Shown in pieces: positions 23,053 to 30,657 of a stretch of 33,455 nt of DNA. Position numbers and translations under genes: made by a program. Under the pieces are notes generated by a model. That model was given only the letters and a program-made list of their open reading frames with translations, ran no database searches and had not been told where the DNA came from. Source of the stretch: Bacillota bacterium (GTDB lineage Bacteria; Bacillota; Clostridia; Oscillospirales; Ruminococcaceae). Each line of letters starts with the position of its first letter. Positions within the stretch are counted from its first letter, which is position 1. Where the stretch lies: assembly GCA_029550985.1 (NCBI GenBank), contig JAKPGH010000220.1, forward strand, positions 1-33,455. The letters run 5' to 3'.

Positions 23053-23091
23053 GATGTGAGCACATCTTAGCGGAACACCGTGTGATTGCAA
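23053..23091 (-). promoter_or_regulatory. Promoter D with palindromic operator
   Basis: On the minus strand TTGCAA (23091-23086), a 16-base spacer and TAAGAT (23069-23064) form a promoter for the 97-residue gene. The -10 box and the expected start overlap a palindrome GATGTG-AG-CACATC (23053-23066). The GTGTTCC text in the spacer and the TGTGA half-site match promoters A-C, so a common regulator may bind all four. Confidence 0.7.
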
Positions 23092-23121
23092 GCTCTATTT
23101 GCATTATTTCTCAAAAGAATT

Positions 23122-23475
23122 TCAGCCCCACCGGCCACCCTCGCGGGCCGTAATCTCAGAATGGCACCGCTTGCATAGGGCCATGAGGTTACTTTCCACA
23201 TGGGTGCCGCCCTTGGACAGCGGCAGGATATGGTGGACTTCTTCGGCAGGGGTGATTTTACCGGCCCGCTTGCATTGCTCGCACAATGGGTGGGCTGCGA
23301 TATAGCGGTCACGAATCCGCTTCCATGCGCGGCCATACCGGCGCTTGCTGGCCGGGTCGCGCTGGTGCTTGTTGTAATGCGCCGTGATGATTTTCTGGTG
23401 TTCCTCGCAATAGCGCCCGGAGGTCAAGCGCGGGCAGCCGGGATAGGAACAGGGGCGCTTGGGTTTGTATGGCAT
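23122..23475 (-). CDS. HNH endonuclease (packaging-type)
   Basis: I place the start at ATG 23475 (MPYKPKRPCSYPGCPRL), 11 bases after AAGGAGG, giving 117 residues; the longer open frame upstream runs through a terminator and promoter region. The protein has an N-terminal zinc finger (CSYPGC with YCEEH), an arginine-rich helix (ASKRRYGRAWKRIRDRYI) and the HNH motif VHHILPLSKGGTHVESNLMALCKRCH. In HK97-like cos phages an HNH protein encoded next to the terminase genes is needed for cos cleavage during packaging. Position upstream of terS fits that role. Confidence 0.9.
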   Translation of the reverse strand: MPYKPKRPCSYPGCPRLTSGRYCEEHQKIITAHYNKHQRDPASKRRYGRAWKRIRDRYIAAHPLCEQCKRAGKITPAEEVHHILPLSKGGTHVESNLMALCKRCHSEITAREGGRWG

Positions 23476-23499
23476 ACAGGCTGCCGCCTCCTTCCGGGC

Positions 23500-23534
23500 A
23501 AAAAGAAAGCCTCCGCAGATTTTCCTGCGAAGGC
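23500..23534 (-). terminator. Leader terminator between late promoter and HNH gene
   Basis: A 10-bp stem (GCCTTCGCAG, loop GAAAAT, CTGCGGAGGC, one G-U) followed by a T-rich tract lies 25 nt upstream of the HNH start and about 25-60 nt downstream of the late -10 box. A terminator inside the leader suggests attenuation or antitermination control of the late transcript. Confidence 0.75.
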
Positions 23535-23557
23535 CGCTGTATTTTTTCTTTGTTGCT

Positions 23558-23610
23558 ATTGTAATACTACCAGATTTCCATAGTGTCTTTCTATGTCTTT
23601 TAGTGTCCTC
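23558..23610 (-). promoter_or_regulatory. Candidate late promoter with three 10-bp phased repeats
   Basis: On the minus strand TACAAT (23563-23558) is a good -10 box, but the -35 position 17 bases upstream (ACACTA) is poor. That position is the first of three adjacent 10-bp repeats on the plus strand at 23581-23610: TAGTGTCTTT, CTATGTCTTT and TAGTGTCCTC. Helically phased repeats over a weak -35 are typical of activator-dependent promoters. The gene directly upstream encodes a DUF1492 regulator-like protein, the obvious candidate activator. Confidence 0.6.
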
Positions 23611-23623
23611 TTTCAGAAAAAAC

Positions 23624-23650
23624 GAAAAAAGGGAGAGCCGAAGCCCTCCC
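23624..23650 (-). terminator. Terminator after the early/replication operon
   Basis: The minus strand has an 8-bp stem closed by a TTCG tetraloop (GGGAGGGC-TTCG-GCTCTCCC, one G-U) followed by six T residues, 10 nt after the DUF1492 stop. It ends the replication transcript before the late promoter. Confidence 0.9.
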
Positions 23651-23660
23651 AATCGCCTGC

Positions 23661-24080
23661 CTATTTCCCAGCCGGGACAAAGGCCGAGCATTGCTCCAAA
23701 GCCTTCCGGTGGAGCTTGTGGAGATAGCGCAGGTCGTATTCCATCTCCACGGCCACCTTCTCCCACGAGTAGAAGCACAGATACCGCAGCTCCAACAGCG
23801 TCTGGTATTCCGGGTTGTCGATCCGTTTGATAACGCCGACGATTTCCCGCTTCAAATCCACCAGCGTATCTATGTCCTCGTTGATCTCGTTTTCCAGATC
23901 AATGATTTTGATAATGACATTCTCCATGGACTGCACATTCCGGCTTCCGCTGGGCGGGGTGTCGGACAAGGTAGAGGTGGCCTTGGTCGCCAAGGCCCGC
24001 AGGCTCGCCACCTGTTCCAGCTTGCTGTTGATCCGCTGGTCGATGCGGTAAGCCTGACTGAGATATTCTTTCACCGTCAT
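23661..24080 (-). CDS. DUF1492 family regulator-like protein
   Basis: The 139-residue product starts at ATG 24080 (MTVKEYLSQAYRIDQRINSK), overlapping the VRR-NUC stop as ATGA and preceded by AGGAGG. It matches DUF1492 closely in pattern: an N-terminal coiled coil (residues ~10-95, including LENEINEDIDTLVDLKREI) and a C-terminal segment resembling sigma region 4 helix-turn-helix (EYQTLLELRYLCFYSWEKVA, then YDLRYLHKLHRKAL). Related ArpU/RinA-type phage proteins activate late transcription. It is the last gene of the replication block and sits directly before the candidate late promoter, so a late-switch role is likely. Confidence 0.85.
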   Translation of the reverse strand: MTVKEYLSQAYRIDQRINSKLEQVASLRALATKATSTLSDTPPSGSRNVQSMENVIIKIIDLENEINEDIDTLVDLKREIVGVIKRIDNPEYQTLLELRYLCFYSWEKVAVEMEYDLRYLHKLHRKALEQCSAFVPAGK

Positions 24081-24367
24081 AGGGAACCTCCTTCCGCAGA
24101 AATGGCGGCAGATACATCTTCCACGGAAGTCACCATATAGGCCGCGCCGCCAGCGGCCCTGATTTTCCCAAGGGTCACTTCCTGTAACCGGGTGAGCCGC
24201 CCGCCGGGCTGCTTCACCTCGAAAGCATAAAACCTGCCATCTATGCAGGCGATTATATCCGGGATGCCCGCTGTGCCGTACATTCCGCCGTGGGTTTTCC
24301 ACGCGAAGCAGCGGGGCATCGTTTTCAGGTGCCGCAGGATCGCGGCCACAATTTCTCTTTCCAGCAT
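24077..24367 (-). CDS. VRR-NUC domain nuclease
   Basis: The 96-residue protein is a single VRR-NUC domain: a leading helix (REIVAAILRHLKTMPRCFAW), GIPDIIACIDGRFYAFEVKQPGG with the catalytic D and ExK residues (residues ~35-55), and RLTRLQEVTLGKIRAAGG with the conserved Q. Stand-alone VRR-NUC proteins are structure-specific or Holliday-junction-type nucleases used by phages in replication or recombination. It follows the primase-helicase gene after a 160-bp gap and overlaps DUF1492 by 4 nt. The ribosome site is weak. Confidence 0.92.
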   Translation of the reverse strand: MLEREIVAAILRHLKTMPRCFAWKTHGGMYGTAGIPDIIACIDGRFYAFEVKQPGGRLTRLQEVTLGKIRAAGGAAYMVTSVEDVSAAISAEGGSL

Positions 24368-24387
24368 ATCTCGGCAAAACCGATGCG

Positions 24388-24507
24388 CCGGAAAAACCGG
24401 AGTTACCGGGTATTTACCACACTCTATATATTTTTCTTAAAAAAAGGCCCTCATAACATACCTCTGGTAGTTACGCGCAAGGAATGAGGAAACCCCGGTT
24501 TTTCCGG
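24388..24507. repeat. 13-bp inverted repeat around an AT-rich core between primase and VRR-NUC genes
   Basis: CCGGAAAAACCGG (24388-24400) and its reverse complement CCGGTTTTTCCGG (24495-24507) flank a 94-bp segment with an AT-rich stretch (CTCTATATATTTTTCTTAAA). The right arm is followed by more CCGGTTTT-like text, giving an iteron-like look. This is the only sizeable gap in the replication genes. It could be a replication origin or a protein-binding regulatory site, and the left arm precedes the VRR-NUC start. No function can be assigned with confidence. Confidence 0.5.
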
Positions 24508-24527
24508 TTTTCCCGGTACAAAAACGG

Positions 24528-27041
24528 TCAATCTGCCTCCACACCTCCTTCGCAGTAGGTGATCCCACGCCATATCCGGCGCTTGGAGAGCTTATCCCGC
24601 CCTCTGGTGATCTCCGGGAAACCGGTTTCCAACTCTTTGTTGAAATTGGTCTGCGATACCGGCTTCATGCCTGCATTGCCGCAATACTCCTTGTAGCGGA
24701 GGAACAGGTCGTCCCGCACCGTCACGCCTTCCTCCTCGGCCACACAGTACAATTTAGCGAAAGACAAAACGCTATTTGATTCAATCCGGTATTTTTCCAG
24801 CTCGGCCCGCGTCCGCTCGGTTTCGCTGAACACATAGCCGGAGGCGATCAGGCGTTTCAGGCCGGTAAGCGCCCACATGAGGATACCGTCCCGCTCGGCG
24901 GCCAGCTTTTCCGCCAGATTGGGGTCGCGCTTGGCCTTGGGAACGGATTTCTCAAACCGTATAATGAGGAGCCTGCGGTAAAAGCCCTCGGAGCGATCCC
25001 CATAGTTGCGGGGAATCTCATTGCAGGAAAACAGGAACCGAGCATAAGGCCGGAAGGAAAACGGGTCTTTGTTTTTGCGCTCGGCGGTGATGAAGTCCTC
25101 GCCGGTGAGCGCCTTGAACATACCGTTGTCGTCAATGCTCTTGGAGGGCAGGTCGGCAAAGATATTTGCCAGCTTGCCGAACAGCTCGGCCCGGTTGAAG
25201 CGGTCGCCAAGGTTCTGCCACGGGATGTTGGACACATTCTCGCTGCCCAGCAAAATTTCCTGCACCACATTGAGCAGGGTACTTTTGCCTGCGTTGGGCG
25301 CGCCCACAAAGACAAAGGATTTCTGCGCCTTGTTCACCGGCAGGAGCAGGTAGCCCATGATCTCCTGAATGAGATGGATTTCCTCCTCGGCCAGCATACT
25401 TTCCAGATAGTGCAAAAACAGCGGGCAGCCTGCATCCGGCGCATAGGCTGCTTTGAGCTGCACCGTGGAGAAGTATTCCGGGGTGTGGGCCTTGAAGCTG
25501 TCGTCGAGGGTATTGTACAGCCCGTTTTGCAGGTTGAGGATGAAGGGGTTGCTGTTGATCTCCTGAACCGGCTTCATTATGAGCATTTTCCACTGGCCCA
25601 CGGTATCATTGATGGCCTGCATGGACGCACTCTTGGGGAGCATCAGCTCCCGCACCTTGGCCGCTGCCACCATGTCCTCGCTTTCCCGGTACACGCCTCC
25701 CTGATAGAAGAAAAAGCTGCTGGCCGTATAGAAGGCGTGCATATTCTCGGCCAGATGGTTCGCCAGCAGGCCGGAAAGGAACCGCAGGCCGCCGCGCTCA
25801 GTCACTTCGTACCACTCCGGCAGGCCGTTTTCCTCCGCAGCCTGCCGGGTTTCCTTCTTGGCGGCATACGCCTTGTGCAGCTCCTTTTGGTAGGCGGACA
25901 GCGCCTTGGTATCCGCCGCTTTCAGGCGGAAATGCTCCCGCAGCTCATACTCCACAAAGGCCCCGGCATCCAGCGGCTCGATATTATACAAGGACTCCCG
26001 GACAAACTCCTTGGCCGCCCGCATATTTTCCACCGGGGATTTCTGCGCCGCCACCAAGGCGAGGGCCTCCCGCAATTCGTCCAGCGACAGCGGCAGGTAG
26101 CACAGGGCTGCCGGGGATTTGCAGGAGCAGGAGCCGTTTTCCAGCTTCGGGCAGACAAAGCCCTTTTCCGCAATGGCCTTGCAGGTGATGGGCTTGGTGC
26201 CGCTTTGCAGGAAATGTTGGATTTTCTCCTGCGTTTCTGCTGCCCTGTACCCCGGATAAAGGGCGGACAGTTCATGGATGGCCCGCTCGCCGCCCTCAAA
26301 AACCGCCAGATTGGTAATCATGGCGTACCAGTCATGTTCCGGGAGGATGGCCCCATTGTCCCGGCAATGCCGGATGAAGTCACAGCGTTTCAAGACCAGA
26401 GAAAGGCCCTGCTGCGTCCCTTTGGCCGCTGGCCCGGCAGGCGCGGCGGGTTCCTCGGAAATCTGCGGCAGGTATTGTTCCAGCTCGGCCTGCGTATAGC
26501 GAAGCTCCGGGTGAAAATGGATACACTCCACCATGACCGGCTCCTCCTTGCAATGGTAGAAGCCCGGCAGACGAAGCACCCGGCTTTCATTGACGCAGGA
26601 TCTGTCCCCATGAAACTGAGCCACAAGGCGCTTTTGTACCCGGCGGAAGGCTGCCACGTCCCCCTCCTTGATAAGCCAGTAAGTATGCAGGGATTTCCGG
26701 GTTTTCACAATGAGCGAGGGTTCCAGCGGAAACGCTTCAATCTGTTTAAGCTGCTCGTCCAGCGGCAGCTCGTCGCACTCCATAAACTGCGCGTTGATCC
26801 GGGTGATCTCGCTGTCCTCATGGCCGCCGAAGTTCACCACAAAATAGATGCCCCGGTTTTTCTCGTTGTGTTTTTTGAGGGTATCCATCAGGCCCGGAAG
26901 GCCGGAAAGGGAGGTTTCCAGCTTGGCCCCTTTGAAGGTGCCGGTTTTTCTATCGTCAAATATCCGCAGGCAGATGCGCTCGCCCGCCCCGAAGAAAGGG
27001 CGGAGAAATTCTTCCAGCGGGATATTCAGTGCTTTCCTCAT
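24528..27041 (-). CDS. Phage DNA primase-helicase (AEP-like primase plus D5/P4-type SF3 helicase)
   Basis: The 837-residue protein combines an N-terminal archaeo-eukaryotic-type primase region (residues ~55-160: FVVNFGGHEDSEI, INAQFMECDELPLDEQ with acidic residues, SLIVKTRKSLHTYWLI, SCVNESRVLRLPGFYHC), a Cys-containing middle (CPKLENGSCSC), and a C-terminal superfamily 3 helicase. The helicase has Walker A GAPNAGKST near residue 582, Walker B-like ANIFADLPSK, and FLFSCNEIPRNYGDRSEGF with the sensor Asn. This is the usual replication initiator-helicase in this phage type. The start overlaps the upstream stop as ATGA. Confidence 0.93.
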   Translation of the reverse strand: MRKALNIPLEEFLRPFFGAGERICLRIFDDRKTGTFKGAKLETSLSGLPGLMDTLKKHNEKNRGIYFVVNFGGHEDSEITRINAQFMECDELPLDEQLKQIEAFPLEPSLIVKTRKSLHTYWLIKEGDVAAFRRVQKRLVAQFHGDRSCVNESRVLRLPGFYHCKEEPVMVECIHFHPELRYTQAELEQYLPQISEEPAAPAGPAAKGTQQGLSLVLKRCDFIRHCRDNGAILPEHDWYAMITNLAVFEGGERAIHELSALYPGYRAAETQEKIQHFLQSGTKPITCKAIAEKGFVCPKLENGSCSCKSPAALCYLPLSLDELREALALVAAQKSPVENMRAAKEFVRESLYNIEPLDAGAFVEYELREHFRLKAADTKALSAYQKELHKAYAAKKETRQAAEENGLPEWYEVTERGGLRFLSGLLANHLAENMHAFYTASSFFFYQGGVYRESEDMVAAAKVRELMLPKSASMQAINDTVGQWKMLIMKPVQEINSNPFILNLQNGLYNTLDDSFKAHTPEYFSTVQLKAAYAPDAGCPLFLHYLESMLAEEEIHLIQEIMGYLLLPVNKAQKSFVFVGAPNAGKSTLLNVVQEILLGSENVSNIPWQNLGDRFNRAELFGKLANIFADLPSKSIDDNGMFKALTGEDFITAERKNKDPFSFRPYARFLFSCNEIPRNYGDRSEGFYRRLLIIRFEKSVPKAKRDPNLAEKLAAERDGILMWALTGLKRLIASGYVFSETERTRAELEKYRIESNSVLSFAKLYCVAEEEGVTVRDDLFLRYKEYCGNAGMKPVSQTNFNKELETGFPEITRGRDKLSKRRIWRGITYCEGGVEAD

Positions 27042-27463
27042 TTCCGTACCACCTCCACACAGCCCTCGGTAAAGTACCGGACAGGCAGACCGCGCTCATG
27101 GGCCTTTTCAATCTCCACCGCCATGCCCTTTGTGATATTGCCGCCGAACACCCACACCTCCTTGCACTTGCTCTGTAAGACCAGACCAAAGAAGATGCCA
27201 AGGCGGCGCTGCTCCGGGTCGCTTTCCTCCATGAATTGAGGAAACAGCAGGTGCGGCGCTATGGGGATACAGTTCTCCGACACCGCAAACCGGCAGAAAT
27301 CCCGCGCCCGTCTGGTATTGCGCTCGATATTCCCGGCAAAGGGTGAGCAGATAAAGACCAGCGGCTTATAGGCGGTACGCTTGGCCTCCCGTTCAATATT
27401 CATCAGGGCCTCATAGGCGGTGGGATCGAGATACCGTTCTGCATTATATAAATTCACACTCAT
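27038..27463 (-). CDS. Nucleoside deoxyribosyltransferase-like protein (DUF4406/DUF7768 type)
   Basis: The 141-residue product has the Rossmann-like deoxyribosyltransferase fold pattern: PLVFICSPFAGNIERNTRRARDFCRFAV near residues 34-61, CIPIAPHLLFPQFM, and EVWVFGGNITKGMAVEIEKAHERG near the C-terminus, where the family places its nucleotide-binding residues. Small proteins of this type in phages may modify or hydrolyse nucleotides, but the reaction is unproven. It overlaps the polymerase stop and the primase start by 4 nt each, so it belongs to the replication operon. Confidence 0.8.
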   Translation of the reverse strand: MSVNLYNAERYLDPTAYEALMNIEREAKRTAYKPLVFICSPFAGNIERNTRRARDFCRFAVSENCIPIAPHLLFPQFMEESDPEQRRLGIFFGLVLQSKCKEVWVFGGNITKGMAVEIEKAHERGLPVRYFTEGCVEVVRK

Positions 27464-29391
27464 CGAGCCACCTCCATTTCTGCCAGTTCCCCGAAGCTCG
27501 GCCCAAAGGCGGCCTCGGCCACAATAGGCACGTCAAATTCCGGGAAGGGCTGGGCCTCCATACAGGAACGGATCAGAGCCGCCGCTTCCTCCACCTTGTC
27601 GGCGGGCAGCTCAAACACCAGCTCATCGTGGATTTGCAGCAAAGGCCGCAGCCACGGATAGTCCGGCAATTCCACGATCAGGCGGCCAAGGGCCAGCTTC
27701 AAAATATCGGCGGCGGTTCCCTGTATAGGAGTATTCATGGCGCACCGTTCGGCAAAGCTCTTTTTGCCCCAATCATCGGAAACGATGCCCGGCAGATACC
27801 TGCGGCGGCCCAGCCATGTTTCACTGTACCGGCGCACCTTGGCCTGCCGCTTTACCACCTCCTGCCACAAGGAGAGCTGAGGATAACCGGCTTTGAGGTT
27901 GGCGATGATTTTCTCACATTCCGCCAGCGGGGTATCGAGGCCGGCTTTGAATTTTAATGTCCGTTGCAGGCCCTTGGGAAACAGGCCGAAGAATACGCCA
28001 AAATTGCAGTTCTTGGCAATCGTCCGGCGCTCCTTGTAATGCTCCGCGTTTTTATCCGCCGCCTGCTCGAAGGGGATGTGATAAATAACCGAGGTGGTCT
28101 GCGCATGGATGTCGCCGCCGTTCCGGTAGGTTTGGAGCATCTTTTCATCCCGGCAGTAAAAGGCCCCAACACGCAGCTCAATCTGCGAAAAGTCCAGCGA
28201 AAGCAGGACGCAGCCCTCCGGGGCCACGATCATGGAGCGCACCCCGATGGGGTCGTTGTCCTTGCGCGGGCAGTTCTGCATATTCGGGTTCCGGGCGGCA
28301 AAGCGGCCTGTTTCCGTCCCCAGCGGCATGAGGTCGGGATGTATCCGTCCGGTGGCGCTGTTGATATGCCGCAGATAACCGTCCAGATAGGTGCCTTTGA
28401 TTTTTCCCCAGCGCCGGTATTCCTGCACCAGCTCAAAGATCCGGGTCAGCTCCGGGCGGTTCTCCCGGCACCATGCGGCCAGCAGGATCATGGTTTCATC
28501 GTCGGCGGCCTCCTGATACTTGGCCGTGGTTTTCACCACCGGCAGCCCAAGGTCTTTATAAAGATAACTTTTGAACGCAGATGTGGAGGCATTGGCCCCG
28601 ATCTCCACGTCGCCGATCAGGAAGGCGATTTCCTCCCGGATGGTGGAAATCCGTTCCTCGGCCTCCGCCTGCTTGGCTTCCATGGCGGCCCGATCCATGA
28701 GCAGGCCGTTATACCGCATCAGGCCGCAGTACACGGCGGTCGGGGACTCGATCTGCTCCACAATGCGGCGGTGCCGGGGCAGGTATTGATCGAACCAGCC
28801 GTTGAAAAGGTAATATAGCCGCAGGGCAAAGTCGCTGTCGGCGCAGGCATATCGGACGGTTTCCTTGTCCTGCGGGTCAAGCTCATCGAAGAAGCGCCCG
28901 GCGGTTACGGTTTCAAAATCCGGCAGCTCCACATGGAAAAGCTGCGGCACAAGGGTTTTAAGGCCGCTGTCCGACAGGCCACGGAAAGCGGTGTTGTTTT
29001 TCAGGGTAAGCTGGGCCGCCGCGATGGTATCATAGCAGGGCGGCTGCACGATCACCCCCAAGGCATACAGGAACATGGACTCGAAGGCCAGATTGTGGGC
29101 CACCTTTATCACGGTGGCGTTCTCAAATACGGCCTGCCGCAGATAGTCCATGACCGCCTCCGGCTTTTGGATATTCCGCCCGGCCCGGTGCCGCAGCGGG
29201 ATATAGATGCCGCTGTCCTCGGATACGGAAAGGCTCACTCCGGTAATGGCGGCCTTGTGGGCATCCAGCGCGGCCCGCTCCTCCGAGCGGTATTCCTCGG
29301 TGGGCGAGGTTTCAAAGTCGAAGCCGACCACGGCGGCCCCGGCCAGATAGTCTTTTATCTTTTTCAGTGACAAAGCACAGGTATAGCTCAT
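27460..29391 (-). CDS. DNA polymerase, family A, with 3'-5' exonuclease
   Basis: The 643-residue enzyme is a phage family A polymerase without the 5'-3' exonuclease domain. The proofreading domain has ExoI FDFETSP (Asp25, Glu27), ExoII VAHNLAFES near 97-105 and ExoIII YACADSDFA near 181-189. Polymerase motifs are A LLSLDFSQIELR (Asp400), B RRTIAKNCNFGVFFGLFPKG (455-474) and C QIHDELVFE (586-594). All catalytic residues are present. GGAGG lies five bases before ATG 29391. It follows the 249-residue unknown protein after a 65-bp gap containing a stable hairpin. Confidence 0.96.
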   Translation of the reverse strand: MSYTCALSLKKIKDYLAGAAVVGFDFETSPTEEYRSEERAALDAHKAAITGVSLSVSEDSGIYIPLRHRAGRNIQKPEAVMDYLRQAVFENATVIKVAHNLAFESMFLYALGVIVQPPCYDTIAAAQLTLKNNTAFRGLSDSGLKTLVPQLFHVELPDFETVTAGRFFDELDPQDKETVRYACADSDFALRLYYLFNGWFDQYLPRHRRIVEQIESPTAVYCGLMRYNGLLMDRAAMEAKQAEAEERISTIREEIAFLIGDVEIGANASTSAFKSYLYKDLGLPVVKTTAKYQEAADDETMILLAAWCRENRPELTRIFELVQEYRRWGKIKGTYLDGYLRHINSATGRIHPDLMPLGTETGRFAARNPNMQNCPRKDNDPIGVRSMIVAPEGCVLLSLDFSQIELRVGAFYCRDEKMLQTYRNGGDIHAQTTSVIYHIPFEQAADKNAEHYKERRTIAKNCNFGVFFGLFPKGLQRTLKFKAGLDTPLAECEKIIANLKAGYPQLSLWQEVVKRQAKVRRYSETWLGRRRYLPGIVSDDWGKKSFAERCAMNTPIQGTAADILKLALGRLIVELPDYPWLRPLLQIHDELVFELPADKVEEAAALIRSCMEAQPFPEFDVPIVAEAAFGPSFGELAEMEVAR

Positions 29392-29413
29392 TTTTCCTCC
29401 ATTCTGCCCGGAA

Positions 29414-29444
29414 AGCGGAGGAGGCCCGAAGGCCCCGCTCCGCT
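29414..29444 (-). other. Stable hairpin between unknown replication protein and polymerase genes
   Basis: AGCGGAG (29414-29420) pairs with CTCCGCT (29438-29444) around an inner GGCC-CGAA-GGCC stem. There is no T run in either direction, so it is not a simple terminator. It could be an mRNA processing or stability element in front of the polymerase ribosome site. Confidence 0.45.
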
Positions 29445-29456
29445 GGGCGAAAGTGC

Positions 29457-30206
29457 TTATTGCAGGGGTTCCACGATCTCGCCGGTTTCCGGGTCAACCA
29501 GCGGGCCAGCCTCGGCAGGCTCCTCGGTATCAAAGCCCACGCGGCGGCTGTACTGCTTCACCTGCTCGGACAGGCGGTTAATGAGGATTTGCTCCTCGCT
29601 GGTGAGCGGGCGGTCAATGGTAAACTGTGCCTGCGAGTATGCAATGCCGCTGGTGTTGGTGGCCTTTTTCAGAGAAAAGCGAGTCACGACCATATTGCTC
29701 TTTTTGCCCTTACTGAGCAGGCGCTTGATGTAGCGGGAAAATTCCCGCATCGAGCCGGTGGGCAGGGAGAGGATCAGCGGGAACAGCTCGCCCTCCCGCA
29801 GCAGGAATACCCTGCGCCGGGTTTTGCAGGCTTTGCTGTTGTTCTCCCCGGAGCCAAACTGATTGAGGGGGCATTGTGCGCAGACACCCCCGGGTGTGCC
29901 TTCTCCGGTCACGCCATCGAAGGAGCCGCAATCGGGCGGGTTGCTGCCTCCGGTATATTTCTCCTTGTAATACTGCAAGACCGGATGATGGTGCAGGATC
30001 ACAGCGGAAAATTCCTTCACCATTTCCGGCTCGTCCGCCTCGTCGCCGGGCAGCTCGAACATGGTGGCACCGCCAGACGGGATCTTCACCCGGTCAAAGC
30101 CGCCCTCCAAGCCTTCCAGTTCCTCGGCCATACTCTCGTTCATATTGAAGTCGGCAAGGGCCAGAAAGCCGCTGCCAGTAGTCATAAGTTCGTTCTTATC
30201 GCTCAT
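29457..30206 (-). CDS. Unknown replication-module protein with Cys cluster, 249 residues
   Basis: I recognise no certain family. AGGAGG lies eight bases before ATG 30206. The N-terminal ~60 residues are acidic (NMNESMAEELEGLEGG). Residues ~78-130 hold a Cys cluster (DCGSFDG, GGVCAQCPLNQFGSG, SKACKTRRRVFLL) that is likely to bind zinc. The middle contains IKRLLSKGKKSNMVVTRFSL and SQAQFTIDRPLTSEEQ, and the tail is acidic (LVDPETGEIVEPLQ). Its place between an SNF2 helicase and a DNA polymerase, the central basic/zinc region and the acidic C-terminal tail are reminiscent of a single-strand DNA-binding protein or replication accessory factor. This is inference only. Confidence 0.8.
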   Translation of the reverse strand: MSDKNELMTTGSGFLALADFNMNESMAEELEGLEGGFDRVKIPSGGATMFELPGDEADEPEMVKEFSAVILHHHPVLQYYKEKYTGGSNPPDCGSFDGVTGEGTPGGVCAQCPLNQFGSGENNSKACKTRRRVFLLREGELFPLILSLPTGSMREFSRYIKRLLSKGKKSNMVVTRFSLKKATNTSGIAYSQAQFTIDRPLTSEEQILINRLSEQVKQYSRRVGFDTEEPAEAGPLVDPETGEIVEPLQ

Positions 30207-30227
30207 GGATAAATCCTCCTGATATTT

Positions 30228-30644
30228 TTACTTTGCGGCCTTGCGCACGCCCACGGTAGTTTTCTCAAACACATTGACAAGGCCATCCAGCCAATCCGGC
30301 AGCATATCGCCGTTTTCTGCCACCTGCTCCTTGACGAAGGCGGAGAGGCTGTTGGCGTTGACGGTTTCATACACAAGGTCGCCGAAGCCCCCGGCGCGGA
30401 GGGCAGAGAATAATTCCTCTTTCCGGCCTGCCACGGCGGAAGCGTGGGTTTTGGTCGTCAGGCAGAACATGGTTCCGGAGCGGGTAAAATTCTGCGTTTC
30501 ACTCTCGGCCATCAGCTCGGAGAGGCGGTAGTCCACCTCGTCCATTTCCGCCTTGATTTCTTTCAAGTGCTGCTCGACCTCGGCTTTCTCGTCACGAAGC
30601 GCCCGAAGCCGGTCAGCCAGTTCAAACATTTTTTCTGTATCCAT
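30228..30644 (-). CDS. Unknown coiled-coil replication-module protein, 138 residues
   Basis: The start is ATG 30644 (MDTEKMFELADRLRALRDEK), a few bases after GGAGG. The first ~50 residues form a charged coiled coil (VEQHLKEIKAEMDEVDYRLS). The second half (THASAVAGRKEELFSALRAG, then LVYETVNANSLSAFVKEQVA) resembles the C-terminal part of phage Gp157-like or similar host-nuclease-modulating proteins in layout only. It ends in a basic stretch. Function unknown. It is co-transcribed after the SNF2 helicase gene, 13 nt downstream of it. Confidence 0.75.
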   Translation of the reverse strand: MDTEKMFELADRLRALRDEKAEVEQHLKEIKAEMDEVDYRLSELMAESETQNFTRSGTMFCLTTKTHASAVAGRKEELFSALRAGGFGDLVYETVNANSLSAFVKEQVAENGDMLPDWLDGLVNVFEKTTVGVRKAAK

Positions 30645-30657
30645 CGTTCCTCCAAAT

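Noticed and set aside
23122-23778. 218-residue form of the HNH protein
   Set aside because: The extra N-terminal 101 residues would be translated through a terminator, the phased repeats and the late promoter, and they look like random sequence.
23661-24377. 238-residue form of the DUF1492 protein
   Set aside because: The extension covers the VRR-NUC gene in another frame; the DUF1492 family begins at MTVKEYL with a good ribosome site.
25374-27239. 621-codon open frame on the plus strand
   Set aside because: It lies entirely opposite the primase-helicase gene, which has clear catalytic motifs. GC-rich third positions create such antisense frames; no ribosome site or recognisable domain supports it.
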